This document shows, piece after piece, positions 9,401 to 18,624 of a DNA stretch of 64,000 bases; position 1 is the first letter of the stretch; each line of letters starts with the position of its first letter. Source of the DNA: an uncultured Anaerolineae bacterium (GTDB lineage: Bacteria; Chloroflexota; Anaerolineae; Promineifilales; Promineifilaceae); the NCBI GenBank assembly GCA_937943625.1, contig CALEAD010000027.1:1-64000 (forward strand), read 5' to 3'. The notes beneath the pieces were generated by a model. It was not told the DNA's origin. It made no database searches and worked only from the letters and a program-made list of their open reading frames with translations. The translations under genes and the position numbers were made by a program.

Positions 9401-12400
9401 CCACGAATTGATTTGTGTCGTAATCGAGAGCATACAGGGTAGAGAAGTCGCCGTTCAGGAAGTCGGCAGCGGGATGGAACTGTGGCACAGGGGCGATGAT
9501 AGACCAGCTTCCTGGCACATCCGCGTCTGGGAACATGACCAGGTTGTTGCCCGGGTAGACGTCGAGCGCATAGGCTGCTTCACCCAGTGGCGCAAGCGGA
9601 TAAGATTCACCATTCGCTGCTTTATCTGGCGCTTGCGGTGCACGCGCAGTTGTTGGTGGTGTTGTGTCTGGCGGCAGCGTGCCGGTAAAGGGCGGAATGG
9701 AAATCTCTATCGGACGCAGTTGTAATGTCGGTCCATTATAGTTGCTGATGTTTACCGTGAAGTTGAAGGTAATGGTACCAGTATTGGTGACAGTTACAGT
9801 ATTACTGCGCACTTCACCGACCGACATAAACTCTTCAATGGCTGCCGGGCTGTAGATCAGCTCGCCATACTGTGGCGTAAGCGCCAGGTTAGCCGTGGTG
9901 GTTACTGCTTGCGTCACGGTTGCCGAGGTGCTGTTGCTGAAGTAGCCGCTGGCGCTGGCAGCTACAGTGTAGGTGCCGGGTTGCACGGCCAGTGGGCCGT
10001 AGCTGCTGCCGCTGAGTGTCACGTCAAAGCCGCCGGGGCCGGTGACGTTGATGCTGGCGCTAAGCGGGTTACCCGTGCGCGCGTCGGTGATGTTGCCCTG
10101 CAGGAAGCCGCAGGTGGCACAGCCCAGGTTCATGGTCAGCGGCATGATGGGCGGGTTGTTGACAAAGGTACCGCTGAAGCTCAAGTCGGCCGTGTACTGT
10201 CCGGTCTGGTACATTGAAGTGGCGTCAAAGATCACCTGGAAGGTGGCCACGCTGTTTGCCGGGATAGTGCCGCTGCTAGGATTGGCCGATGCCCAGGCGC
10301 CGCCCGCGCCAAAGTTGCCGTACCCGCGCACCATCCAGTTGCCTGGCAATCCAAATGAGTCTATGGTGCCCCACAAGCTATCTGCCGGTAGTGTGGGGGG
10401 ATTGCCCGGATTGCCGGTATAAGCCCCTACCCAAGAGCGCCCTGCAGATGGGGGGGTCTGGTCTATGGCAGCCGGATACTCACCTGGATCGGTACCGGCG
10501 GTGCGGTTTACTACGGCAATCAAAACATCGCCAGGGCCATTGAGCACAATGGGCGTGGTTACCGGGTAGATGGACCAGGTGATGTCATTGGTGGCCTGCA
10601 CGGGGGCATTGAGGATGCTGCCCAGGAAGTTCGCACCGGTGCCTGGGTTGCCGTCGCCATCGGTGTCTTCGTACACATAGATGTCTACCAGTTCACCGAC
10701 GTTAACGCCTACTGCCTGCCCGAAGAGGACTTGCACTTCTGTCAGGGTGAAGGGGAAGTCGCCAGGGGCCGGGGTGAAGCGGTTGAGCCAGATGAACTGC
10801 CCACCGGCGGTTAGACCGATGGCGTTTTCGCGCGTGCCATCATCAAGCACCAGGTTGACGTCGGCATAGGGGGCAAAGGGCTGGGAAGCAACCACGGCTG
10901 CCTGTCCGGCGCTGCTGAAGGCGGGGTTGGGGGCAACGGCCGTTTCCCCAGCCAGCGGTGTCACCGTCAGCGGCACAACGCGCACAGCCGAGTTTGGCCC
11001 AACGTAGTTGCCAATGGTCACACTCCAATCAATTGGCAGCGGGCCAGTGTTGGTCACGGTGACCGTATTCGTTACCACGTCGCCAATTTCCATGTTCTCG
11101 GTGATAGAAGCGGGGCTGTAAGTGAGCACCGAGCCGTTGAGAACAAAGTCGGTGATGGTGGTAGTGTCGCTCAGCACTACGACGTTGGTGACGGTGACAG
11201 GCTGGTAATTCGGCGCAACGGCCGCCAGGGTGTAGGTACCGACGGGCACAGTCATGGTGTAGTCGCCAGCCGTATTGGTGGAGACGGTGCGGGAGTAGCT
11301 GCCGTCGGTGGCGGTTACGTTTGCGCCCTGGATACCCATACTGGTCACGGCGCTGGAGACATTGCCCGCCAGGGTACCCGTAGCTGCGCCGGTGCCGCAC
11401 CAATCCACGATGACCTGCAGCGTCTCTTCGCGTGCGGCTACAGACATCGCTTCAAAGGGGAAGCCCCAGAAGGTGGTGCGGTAAACGCCGCTGTCTTTAT
11501 TGATGGCGGCATTGTTGCCATTATTGCCTAGGAAGGCCAACTCAGCCGTGGTGTTCGGGTTTACCCGATCAGAAAAATCGGTGAAGGGGTAGGTGAGTGG
11601 GTATGGCCCCAGACCGGCAAAGACGGTGCCTTGCCCTGTCACGGAGGTGTAATCCCCATTGTCGTTGGTAATGGTGGCTACGCCCAGGTAGTTGGTCATA
11701 AAGGGCGTCAGGCCACGATCGTAGTGGTAATCCTGGCTGCTGAGGAAGAGGCAGTTGCCATTATCCAGCCAGCTTCCCAGGGCTGCCTCGCCCGCTGGGC
11801 CGGGGCCGGCCGCGCCGCCCCACTCATCACCGGTGAACCAGATAACCATGCTGTAGGGAGCCAGTTCTGCGGCGGAGGGTTCGTTGTCGCTGTTGTTGGT
11901 GTCCCAGATGTCGTAGAAGAGGCCCAGGTTGTCCAGGATGGTGGTGTAATAGCTGCGCACATTCGGACTGTTGTCGTCGTCGTCCACCAGCAAAATGGGC
12001 GGGATGTCGCGAGTGGTAAAGCTGAAGACGGCCGATGTTGCCCCTGCGCCGCAAGCATTGTTGCCCGTCACGCGCCAGTAGTAGGTGGTGATGGGGGTCA
12101 GTACGGCCGGCGCCTGGTGGTTGGTGCCGGCGACGGTGGCGGCATAGACGATGTTGTTGAACCCATTATCAGTGGCCACTTCCAGCAAGTAGCTGCTGGC
12201 CTGGGTAGCGGCCGTCCAGCTAAAGGTGGGCCCCAAGTCTATGTTGGTAGCGCCATTGGCCGGGCTGAGAAGGGTAATGCTCCCAGGAACGGCCGTGAAC
12301 AGATTCAGCCCGACCGTGGTTGTAAACGTCTCCGTAATGGCCGTGCCCACGATGTCAATGTTGTAGCTGCCAAAGGTAGCCGCCATGCTGCCGCTCAGCG

Positions 12401-14117
12401 TCAGCACCGAGCTGCCGGGAGGCGTCACCGGGTTGGGGGCAAAGGAGGGGGTATAACCGCTGGGCACGCCAACTGTGCTGAGGGTGACCGGTTGGGTAAA
12501 ACTGGGTTCATTTTGCAGCACGTCAACTGTGTAGAGTGCGTTCGCAGGCACACAGACATCCTGGCTGGCCGGCGTCGCTTCCAGGCGGAATGGGCCGCAA
12601 GCATTCATTGCTGCTGTGACCGCCGCCAGGGCGTTAATTTCACCCCAGCCAGCGGCAAAGTTTGGCCAGCGCGCTCCGGAGCCCAGGTCGTTGTAGTAAA
12701 TCGGCGTGGCCGTCATTTCGATGATCGTCTCAGTGGCGGCGTAGTTGCCAACCAGGCAGGGGGCCGCCTGCCACATCAGCGCAATCAGGCCAGACACGTG
12801 TGGTGAGGACATCGAAGTGCCGGTGAAGGAGGAATAAGCCGCATCCCCGGTATTCACGCTTGAGCGGATGGAGACGCCAGGGGCCAGAAACTGCGGTTTT
12901 AGATTTTCCCAGCCTGGCTGCGGGTTGACCGTATCCAGGTTATCGGTTGGTCCCCAGTTGGAATGTGTGGCATACAGGCCATTGTTCCGGCCCGTGGAGC
13001 CAACACCGCTCACATTGCCGTAGCGCGCCGGATTGCCTACGGTGTTCAATCCTGGAGGGGAAGGATAGCCGCAGTTGCTGGAATTGCCGTTGGAGAAGAC
13101 GGGATATACACCCGCGGCGTGCCAGCCGTTGACCACGCCCTGATACCAGGGATCATAACTCTGGCCGCAGTCGCCCCAGGAGTTGTTCACCACAAAGGGG
13201 CGCTTGCTGGGGTCGGGGTTAGCGCCGGTCAGGTCCCAGGGGGCAGCCATGAATTGAGCGCAGGATAGCAACTGGGTGCTGCCACAGGAGGAGGTAGCGC
13301 AGCCGCGACAGGCAATCCACTCTGCTTCGGGGGCCATGCCAATCTGGTTGGTGCCGCCATCGTCACCGACTATGGTGCCCATGGTGTGCGAGCCATGCCC
13401 GTTTTGGTCGGTGGGCAGGTTGAACTGGTTGTAGGGGTCCCACCAGTTGTAATTGTGATCGAACGTGTTGCTGCCCAGGTTGCCGCGATATTGGTTGATG
13501 AGCGCCTGATGCGTGAAACGCACGCCGGTATCAATGTTGGCTACGACAGAGCCCTGGCCCCGGTAGCCCATTGCCCAAACGGCCGTTGCCTGCACGTGGG
13601 TGATGTTGGGCTCTACCGCCTCTGGCGAATCGGGCGTGGACGGTCTGGCCTGCACCGGCTCGATCACCTGCATCACGCGCGGGGCGCGAATGATTTCAAT
13701 TTCGTCAAAAGCCAGCAGCCCTTCGAGCGTGCTGCGGGTAGAGCCTTCGACGGCAATGATGTTGTCAATCCAAAAGCTCTGGTAGGAGACGCCCTGCGCA
13801 TCCAGATAGCTGCGCACGTTGGCCTGGGATGCGTCTGCGGTGGCTTTGAGCGTTTCCATAACGTACCAGCCGCGCGCTTCCCAGTCCATGCCATAAGCGG
13901 CAGAAAGGTCTGCTTTGGCATCAAAATAGATCAGATAATCAGATTCATTGGCTTCGTTGAAGCGAGCCAATAGTTCAGGCTCCACCTCCACACTGCTGGC
14001 CTTGTTTTCCGCGGCCGTTTCGTTGGCCGAGGAGGCTGCCATTGTTTGGGCGCGGGTAATGACCAGGGTCAACAGGCCAATGATGAGAACTGCGCCGATT
14101 AATTTCCACGTTTTCAT
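6477..14117 (-). CDS. Secreted giant subtilisin-like (S8) serine protease, 2546 aa
   Basis: Signal peptide at residues 1-25, then an I9-like propeptide (about 45-150). S8 catalytic domain about 185-510 with the triad Asp196 (ANIDTGV), His241 (NGHGSHTMG) and Ser435 (GTSMSSPHVSG), plus an oxyanion Asn at FSNGN. Downstream come an FnIII-like domain (TYYWRVTG), a DUF4350/glutamine-amidotransferase-like domain opening PPILLVDDDDNS, three carboxypeptidase-regulatory-like repeats (CGFLQGNITDA), a YncE/propeller-like stretch, a DUF11 repeat (NECGTADSLTVAQGATVYYC) and two DUF4397 repeats (LRVAHLAPFA; LRLGHLAPFA). The C-terminus is LYLPFIAKP. All catalytic residues are present, so an active extracellular protease with long wall- or substrate-binding stalks is likely. 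It has its own terminator. Confidence 0.95.
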   Translation of the reverse strand: MKTWKLIGAVLIIGLLTLVITRAQTMAASSANETAAENKASSVEVEPELLARFNEANESDYLIYFDAKADLSAAYGMDWEARGWYVMETLKATADASQANVRSYLDAQGVSYQSFWIDNIIAVEGSTRSTLEGLLAFDEIEIIRAPRVMQVIEPVQARPSTPDSPEAVEPNITHVQATAVWAMGYRGQGSVVANIDTGVRFTHQALINQYRGNLGSNTFDHNYNWWDPYNQFNLPTDQNGHGSHTMGTIVGDDGGTNQIGMAPEAEWIACRGCATSSCGSTQLLSCAQFMAAPWDLTGANPDPSKRPFVVNNSWGDCGQSYDPWYQGVVNGWHAAGVYPVFSNGNSSNCGYPSPPGLNTVGNPARYGNVSGVGSTGRNNGLYATHSNWGPTDNLDTVNPQPGWENLKPQFLAPGVSIRSSVNTGDAAYSSFTGTSMSSPHVSGLIALMWQAAPCLVGNYAATETIIEMTATPIYYNDLGSGARWPNFAAGWGEINALAAVTAAMNACGPFRLEATPASQDVCVPANALYTVDVLQNEPSFTQPVTLSTVGVPSGYTPSFAPNPVTPPGSSVLTLSGSMAATFGSYNIDIVGTAITETFTTTVGLNLFTAVPGSITLLSPANGATNIDLGPTFSWTAATQASSYLLEVATDNGFNNIVYAATVAGTNHQAPAVLTPITTYYWRVTGNNACGAGATSAVFSFTTRDIPPILLVDDDDNSPNVRSYYTTILDNLGLFYDIWDTNNSDNEPSAAELAPYSMVIWFTGDEWGGAAGPGPAGEAALGSWLDNGNCLFLSSQDYHYDRGLTPFMTNYLGVATITNDNGDYTSVTGQGTVFAGLGPYPLTYPFTDFSDRVNPNTTAELAFLGNNGNNAAINKDSGVYRTTFWGFPFEAMSVAAREETLQVIVDWCGTGAATGTLAGNVSSAVTSMGIQGANVTATDGSYSRTVSTNTAGDYTMTVPVGTYTLAAVAPNYQPVTVTNVVVLSDTTTITDFVLNGSVLTYSPASITENMEIGDVVTNTVTVTNTGPLPIDWSVTIGNYVGPNSAVRVVPLTVTPLAGETAVAPNPAFSSAGQAAVVASQPFAPYADVNLVLDDGTRENAIGLTAGGQFIWLNRFTPAPGDFPFTLTEVQVLFGQAVGVNVGELVDIYVYEDTDGDGNPGTGANFLGSILNAPVQATNDITWSIYPVTTPIVLNGPGDVLIAVVNRTAGTDPGEYPAAIDQTPPSAGRSWVGAYTGNPGNPPTLPADSLWGTIDSFGLPGNWMVRGYGNFGAGGAWASANPSSGTIPANSVATFQVIFDATSMYQTGQYTADLSFSGTFVNNPPIMPLTMNLGCATCGFLQGNITDARTGNPLSASINVTGPGGFDVTLSGSSYGPLAVQPGTYTVAASASGYFSNSTSATVTQAVTTTANLALTPQYGELIYSPAAIEEFMSVGEVRSNTVTVTNTGTITFNFTVNISNYNGPTLQLRPIEISIPPFTGTLPPDTTPPTTARAPQAPDKAANGESYPLAPLGEAAYALDVYPGNNLVMFPDADVPGSWSIIAPVPQFHPAADFLNGDFSTLYALDYDTNQFVAINTTTGARTVIGTAIGTGSWTGMTGAVDGTLYVVSSQCGTSSTLYTINPATAQLILVGQIGAGTCIIDIAINAQGQMYGVDIVSDNLYQIDPTTGAGTIVGPLGVNANYAQGMDFEELSGILYWAAYTTSGQMRIIDTNTGASALVGAFPGGAEIDGLAFATFGGGGGWASADPNSGTVPAGGSVTFEVIFDATSLLQVGTYTADLSFSGDFENNPPTMPLTMHLDCPTCGFLQGNITDALTGNPLVADIRVVGDGGVDVTVSGDSYYLSLPADNYELTVSASGYFSETASVTLSAGITITTDFALTPIFSELVYAPESFEVTIGLGTMLMQTLSLSNTGTISFDFTLFDLQTGAPTTLRSPAITCPPDAFGYTCTDSNEPDGLVSYDFEDISATGTPVFLGDDQVSSPIPTGFAFNYYGTDYSSIYISSNGFLTVLPGQPNGCCTGGILPSPTAPNGVIAGWWEDLNPGAGGTIHYQTLGSAPRRYMVVQFTNVPHFPSGNLVTMQFKLFEGSNNIEVHYQAAPSDGGTHSAGIENETGSIGLQYYRGTAALPTPLAVCYLYPGQVRCGSGGEDAIWLSQSPDAGTVNPGETFPVSVLFDATVITQTGTYTAEIYFSGSFDNNVMPMTAVMHVEEPMAAIELDVTVSLQNECGTADSLTVAQGATVYYCYTVSNTGNVMLPNHTITDTVFGHIATFLYDLLPGETESVIYAQTITTDTVSTASWTASHANLGMSATATDEVSITLLPSAWLRVAHLAPFALDPGTAVTITLNGTPALTDFAYGDSTTYLELPPGTYLVEIFPGSSSTPAITATLTLNPDTYYTAVASGDGANQDLALLALVDDNTAPAAGFFHLRLGHLAPFAAGPALADIRLQDGTPVLTNVAYGDVSGYIPLPAGTYDLKITTPGGALTLIDLEPVTFAGGEIVTAFATGEGSNQDLGVFAWPVDVVGFFLPLTPPVIEYILYLPFIAKP

Positions 14118-14653
14118 AGGAATTTTCCTTAACTTGTTGGGTTTTCCTTTTCCTTAAGGTATTGGACATTGGCGTTTTTGCCGGCTGCCAGTGTAACGCT
14201 TGTCAAATTGCGTTACGGCTCCAGAGATCAGCGCAAAATTCGCCAGACTTCAGCAAGGTAAATGGTGAAGATGGCTGTTGACGACTGTTGTTGAGATTGA
14301 TGATGAAGGGAAGAGTAGGCAACGGCCGTACAGACAACTGTTTGCGAGGACACGTTACATAACTACCATACACGCTCCTTTTCCCTGCATAAGGAGATGC
14401 AGGGAAGTTGATCCAAAAGGGCAACTGTCTGGAATTGCGTTTGCCATTACTTGATAAAGCAGCCACATGACCAAAAGCGAGTCGGCTATTGGGCAATGGG
14501 GCCTTGGCGAAGAATTTCACTTACCATTTTCGCATTGTTGGGGGTTAGATGCAAGCGCTTGAGTACTTTTTTCGCACGTTCAACCGACACAAACTCACTT
14601 TTTGTCACCTGTGCAGTCCGGCATCTTGTCACCGGGTCAGGTATAATTGCGGC
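14118..14653. other. Intergenic region with repeat remnant
   Basis: Divergent spacer of 536 nt between the subtilase and the methyltransferase gene. A 105-codon reading frame on the minus strand (14203-14520) has no family features or convincing start and is not called. Bases 14231-14255 are an inverted copy of the GAGTCTGGCGAAATTTGCGC repeat also present at 33877 and 41664. A -10 box for the rightward gene lies at 14642. Confidence 0.6.
14642..14647 (+). promoter_or_regulatory. -10 box, probable leaderless start of methyltransferase gene
   Basis: TATAAT is followed by only 6 nt (TGCGGC) before the ATG at 14654, and no Shine-Dalgarno fits between them. Transcription would begin at or next to the start codon. 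No good -35 box is seen at 17 nt. Confidence 0.6.
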
Positions 14654-15178
14654 ATGAAGCCATTGATCGGTACAGAGCTGAAGCGCTTTTTGCGCGACTA
14701 CAAACGGGAAAATAGGCCAGATGTGATGCTGGCGGCGCTGCTGCAAAGCGTGGAGTACCCGGCTAACGTGGGGTCTATCTTCCGTGCGGCGGATGGCGCA
14801 GGCGTGGCGGAACTGGTGCTGACGGGGATTACGCCCACGCCGCCACATCCAACCATCGAAAAGGTAGGGCGCTACAAGAGTTTGCGCGTGCCCTGGCGCT
14901 ATGAAGCGGACCCGCTCACGGCCGTTGCCGCGCTGAAGCAGCAGGGGTATCGCGTGGTGGCAATAGAGCTGGCAGACACGGCCGTTCCCTACCACCTCTA
15001 CCCATACCCCCAAAAGACCTGCCTGGTGGTGGGCCATGAAGATCACGGCGTGACGAAGGCGGTGCTGGCGGCCTGTGATGCGGCCGTTTTTCTGCCCATG
15101 TATGGCAAGGGGGTATCGCTCAACGTGCACGTGGCGCTAAGCATTGTGCTGTACCACATTTTGCATAAAAATGGGTAG
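14654..15178 (+). CDS. TrmH/SpoU-family RNA 2'-O-methyltransferase
   Basis: 174 aa. The three SPOUT signature motifs are present: PANVGSIFRAADGAG (motif 1), LVVGHEDHGV (motif 2) and LPMYGKGVSLNVHVA (motif 3), which together form the knotted SAM-binding site. It is short and lacks the N-terminal L30e-like substrate-binding domain of RlmB or TsnR, resembling stand-alone TrmH/TrmL-type enzymes. The start at MKPLIG is chosen because of the TATAAT 6 nt upstream; an in-frame upstream extension to 14549 has no family resemblance. RNA target unknown. Confidence 0.9.
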   Translation: MKPLIGTELKRFLRDYKRENRPDVMLAALLQSVEYPANVGSIFRAADGAGVAELVLTGITPTPPHPTIEKVGRYKSLRVPWRYEADPLTAVAALKQQGYRVVAIELADTAVPYHLYPYPQKTCLVVGHEDHGVTKAVLAACDAAVFLPMYGKGVSLNVHVALSIVLYHILHKNG

Positions 15179-15387
15179 TGGTTTAACGAAGGGGCAGCCA
15201 TCCACTTTCCACTATTCATTGCCACTTTTCACCCTTCGCTTTTTTTTCATTCTTTGTTATACTTTCGAACGTCATATGCGGGAAATTACAACAAAACTTT
15301 AATCTAAAATCTGGGCATGGTTTAGAGCATTTTTACAAATTTGACCGCAGACCGCGGATGGCCAGGAATAGCCCTGTAGCATGGTCG

Positions 15388-15428
15388 GCGGTCAGCAGTC
15401 GGCCGTCGGCGATCATTTTCAAGGGAGA
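15388..15428 (+). repeat. SD-carrying intergenic repeat upstream of dnaN
   Basis: GGCGGTCAGCAGTCGGCCGT followed by CGGCGATCATTTTCAAGGGAG. It matches the repeats before 34235, 57167, 59950, 62209 (minus) and 35481 (minus). The terminal GGGAG contributes to the dnaN ribosome-binding site. Confidence 0.7.
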
Positions 15429-15434
15429 AAGGCA

Positions 15435-16568
15435 ATGAAGGTATCATGCTTACAAGAGAATCTGGCAAAGGGGTTGGGCATTGTTAGTCGCGCCGTGAAC
15501 CCGCGCTCTACGCTGCCGGTGCTGGGGAATGTGCTGCTGGCGACGGAAAACGGCCGTCTCAAGCTCTCCGCCACCAATCTAGAAATTGTCATCACCTGTT
15601 GGGTGGGCGCTAAGGTAGAAAATGAGGGCGCTATCACCGTGCCGGCACGTACCCTGAATGACCTGGTAAGTGCCTTGCCCCAGGACCGCGTCGAGCTAAC
15701 GCTGAACGAGATTACGCAAACCCTGCACGTCTCCTGCCTGCGCACCAAAGCCAACATCAAAGGCATAGACGCGCAAGAGTTTCCCCTGGTGCCACAGCCA
15801 GACAATCAAAACCGCATCCGCGTGGAGGCCGATGTTTTCAAGCAGATGATCAATCAGGTGGCTTTTGCTGCAGCGGTAGATGACGCTCGCCCCACCCTCA
15901 CCGGTGTTTCCGCAACCTTTCAGGACAGCTACCTGACAATGGCTGCCACCGATGGCTTCCGCCTTTCCGTGCGCTCGGCGCACATTCCCAGCCTGGTGGA
16001 GGAGCCTTTTTCGGTTATCATTCCCGCGCGCGCGCTTATGGAAGTGGCGCGTGTTATCAGCGATGACGCCGAAGCGGTTTTTATTTCCCTGCCCAACGGC
16101 CGTAACCAGATTGTCTTTGATCTGGACAGTGTGGTGTTGGTTTCACAGCTTATTGATGGCAACTTCCCAGACTACAGGCCCATTATTCCCAAGCGGCGCA
16201 GCACCCGCACCGTGGTCAGCACGGCCGAATTCCGCAAAGCGTGCAAAACGGCCGACATCTTTGCCCGCGAATCCAGCCACACGGCGCGCGTTTCCATTGA
16301 GCCGGGGAATGAGCTATCGCCGGCTTATGCTACCATTGCCGCCACCAGCAGCGAAACAGGGGACAATGTGGCGCAGATTGACGCCAGCGTGGAGGGGGCA
16401 CCGATTGAGATAGCGTTCAACGTCAAGTACATGACCGACGTGCTAAACGTGATTGATACGCCGCAAGTGGCACTGGAAACGACCAGTGCAATGGAACCAG
16501 GCGTGATCAAGCCGGTAGGTGACAACGACTTTATCCACATCATCATGCCCATGCACTTTGGCCGCTGA
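15435..16568 (+). CDS. dnaN: DNA polymerase III beta subunit (sliding clamp)
   Basis: 377 aa, the normal clamp length. It starts MKVSCLQENLAKGLGIV and carries typical landmarks: AVNPRSTLPVLGNVLL, LSATNLEI, DARPTLTGV, ATDGFRLSVR and a C-terminus of IHIIMPMHFGR (usually MPMRL). The ring-shaped homodimer tethers polymerase III to DNA. The ATG at 15435 follows GGGAGAAAGG; this purine tract is the end of the dispersed CGGTCATTTTCAAGGGAG-type repeat (15390-15430). It is not next to dnaA, so the gene is displaced from a classical oriC cluster. Confidence 0.97.
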   Translation: MKVSCLQENLAKGLGIVSRAVNPRSTLPVLGNVLLATENGRLKLSATNLEIVITCWVGAKVENEGAITVPARTLNDLVSALPQDRVELTLNEITQTLHVSCLRTKANIKGIDAQEFPLVPQPDNQNRIRVEADVFKQMINQVAFAAAVDDARPTLTGVSATFQDSYLTMAATDGFRLSVRSAHIPSLVEEPFSVIIPARALMEVARVISDDAEAVFISLPNGRNQIVFDLDSVVLVSQLIDGNFPDYRPIIPKRRSTRTVVSTAEFRKACKTADIFARESSHTARVSIEPGNELSPAYATIAATSSETGDNVAQIDASVEGAPIEIAFNVKYMTDVLNVIDTPQVALETTSAMEPGVIKPVGDNDFIHIIMPMHFGR

Positions 16569-16578
16569 ACCTGACTGA

Positions 16579-18624
16579 CTACTCTAACTCTTCCAGCACG
16601 GTGCGGTACAGCGCGTCGGCGCGAATCTCTTCCAGGGTGTGGCAGGGGGCGTCCAGTTGTTTCGCCAGCAAGCGCGCCAGCCCCTGGTCAAAGGCAGGGT
16701 GTTCCATGTTGATGACTACTGAGCGCACGGCCGTTTCGCGAATTAAATTGGCAATGCGGTGAGCCTCTTCCTGAGGGGGCAGGTTACCCAGGCTCACGTT
16801 GCCCGCGCCATCCGTCAGCAAAATCATCATTTGTTCTACGTCTGGGTGCATGTACGCTTCCTGGCGGAACACCTCATAGGCCAGCATCAGCCCCGCCGAA
16901 AGCGGGGTTTTGCCGCCTACGGCAATGTCGGCCAGCTTTTTCCTGGCAAGCTGCGGCGAATTGGTAGGCGGCAGCACCAGGTGCGCCTCATTTTTGTTGA
17001 ACACAATCAGCCCCACACGGTCGCGTCGCTGGTAAGCGTCGGTCAGTAAAGACATGATGGCAGTTTTGGTCGCTTCCATGCGCTCGGCCACAGCCATGCT
17101 CCAACTGGCGTCTACGACAAAGAGGATGAGGTTGGCGGTGCGGCGCACGCGCACTTTTTCGCGCAGATCTTGCTTTTGCAGCGCCAGGGCCAGCCTGGAG
17201 CGGTCGCGGTGAATCTGATAGGGGGCGGCGGCGCGCAGCGTAGCGTCGAATGCCAGGTCGGTGACTTTTTTGTGGTGAGGGAGGCGCGCCTGAATGTAAC
17301 GGCCGCGTTTGCGTTCTGTGCGCGTGCGCGAGCGGCGGCCAGCCTGTTTGCGTGTCAGGCGGTCTAGCTGGGTATCTAGCCGGCGGGGGGTAAATTCCTG
17401 GCCGCTTTTGACCTTTTGCCCACCTTCCCACCAGTGCCCTTCTTGTGGCGTTTGCGGGATGGGTTGGGCGCTGGCTTCGGTCGGGGCAACTTCGGGAGCG
17501 TTTTCGTTTAGTTCCTCAGAGTCCAGGGCTTTTTTTTTTACGTTGTTTTCTTGCGTGGTCAGCTCGTCGCTTTCGGTCGGCGCGGCGTCCACATCCTGGC
17601 GCGCATCAGCCAGCCGTTCTTCCAGGTCGCCGCGGGTGATCTGGGTATCCTGAAACGGCCGTCCTTTAATGCGGTGTGGCAGGGCTAGTTCGGCTGCCAG
17701 GATGATGTCCTCATCATTAATGCGCTCACGCCCTTGCAGCGCCGCATATGCCTGTGCCCCGCGCAAAATCACCAGGTCAGCGCGATGGCCGTCTACTTTC
17801 AGCGAAGCTGTAAGGCTGGCAATTAAAATCAGGTCACGGCGCGTATAGGTCACGCGGTTCACCAGGTCACGCGCGCGCGAAATCTGGTCAGAGAGCGCCT
17901 TTTCCTGCGTTGCCCACCGTTGACGAAACCCTTCGGGGTCTATCTCAAAGGCAATGCGTCGCTCCATAATTTCGACGCGCTGGCGCGTATCGCTGATGCC
18001 GGAGATATTGACAGAAAAGGCAAAGCGGTCGAGAAGCTGTGGCCGCAAGTCGCCTTCTTCTGGGTTCATTGTGCCAACTAGAATGAACTTGGCGGGATGA
18101 ACAAAGCTGATGCCTTCGCGTTCGACGACGTTAATGCCCATTGCCGCCGAGTCGAGCAGCAGGTCTACGACGTGATCGTCCAACAGGTTCACCTCATCCA
18201 CGTACAGCAGCCCGCGATTGGCAGAGGCGAGAATGCCAGATTCGAACTGCTTTTCTCCTTTTTGGATTGCCTTTTCAATATCCAATGTGCCCACTACGCG
18301 GTCCTCGGTGGCGCTAACGGGCAAATCCACAAAGGGGGTGCGGCGCATAATGACCGGTGGATTCCCATCGGCATGGCGCGTGCGGCAATCGTCGCACCAC
18401 GCTTCGGGGCGATGCGGGTCACAACCAAAGCGGCAGTCGGCCACTACTTCAATATCTGGCAACAGGGCTGCCAGGGCGCGCGCGGCGGTTGATTTAGCCG
18501 TGCCGCGCTCACCGCGAATGAGCACGCCGCCGATTTGGGGGTTGACGGCGTTAAGAATCAGCGCGCGCTTCATGCGTTCCTGGCCGACAATGGCGGTAAA
18601 GGGGAAGGCGACTCGACGGGCCAT
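16579..18624 (-). CDS. Mg-chelatase-like AAA+ ATPase fused to vWA domain (ChlI-ChlD type)
   Basis: 681 aa from ATG at 18624 (AAGGA 8 nt upstream); an upstream in-frame ATG lies in repeat sequence. The AAA+ half has Walker A GERGTAKST (about 38-46), Walker B and sensor segments LLYVDEVNLLDDHVVDLLLD and GTMNPEEGDLRPQLLDRF. A charged linker (about 350-470) leads to a von Willebrand A domain with intact MIDAS DASWSMA (about 503) and TPLSAG. This is the BchI/BchD-type fusion used by cobalt or magnesium chelatases, but no chelatase H subunit or tetrapyrrole gene is nearby, so a MoxR-like chaperone role is possible. Convergent with dnaN, 10 nt apart. Confidence 0.9.
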   Translation of the reverse strand: MARRVAFPFTAIVGQERMKRALILNAVNPQIGGVLIRGERGTAKSTAARALAALLPDIEVVADCRFGCDPHRPEAWCDDCRTRHADGNPPVIMRRTPFVDLPVSATEDRVVGTLDIEKAIQKGEKQFESGILASANRGLLYVDEVNLLDDHVVDLLLDSAAMGINVVEREGISFVHPAKFILVGTMNPEEGDLRPQLLDRFAFSVNISGISDTRQRVEIMERRIAFEIDPEGFRQRWATQEKALSDQISRARDLVNRVTYTRRDLILIASLTASLKVDGHRADLVILRGAQAYAALQGRERINDEDIILAAELALPHRIKGRPFQDTQITRGDLEERLADARQDVDAAPTESDELTTQENNVKKKALDSEELNENAPEVAPTEASAQPIPQTPQEGHWWEGGQKVKSGQEFTPRRLDTQLDRLTRKQAGRRSRTRTERKRGRYIQARLPHHKKVTDLAFDATLRAAAPYQIHRDRSRLALALQKQDLREKVRVRRTANLILFVVDASWSMAVAERMEATKTAIMSLLTDAYQRRDRVGLIVFNKNEAHLVLPPTNSPQLARKKLADIAVGGKTPLSAGLMLAYEVFRQEAYMHPDVEQMMILLTDGAGNVSLGNLPPQEEAHRIANLIRETAVRSVVINMEHPAFDQGLARLLAKQLDAPCHTLEEIRADALYRTVLEELE

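Noticed and set aside
6822-13973. Long rightward frames (for example 6822-8519 and 11631-12806) opposite the subtilase
   Set aside because: They mirror the third-position GC bias of the subtilase gene; no recognisable domains and no ribosome-binding sites.
14203-14520. 105-codon leftward frame in the spacer before the methyltransferase gene
   Set aside because: Includes a dispersed repeat copy, no Shine-Dalgarno, no domain; most likely non-coding.
15179-15434. Possible replication origin upstream of dnaN
   Set aside because: No DnaA boxes were seen in the spacer and dnaA is not adjacent.
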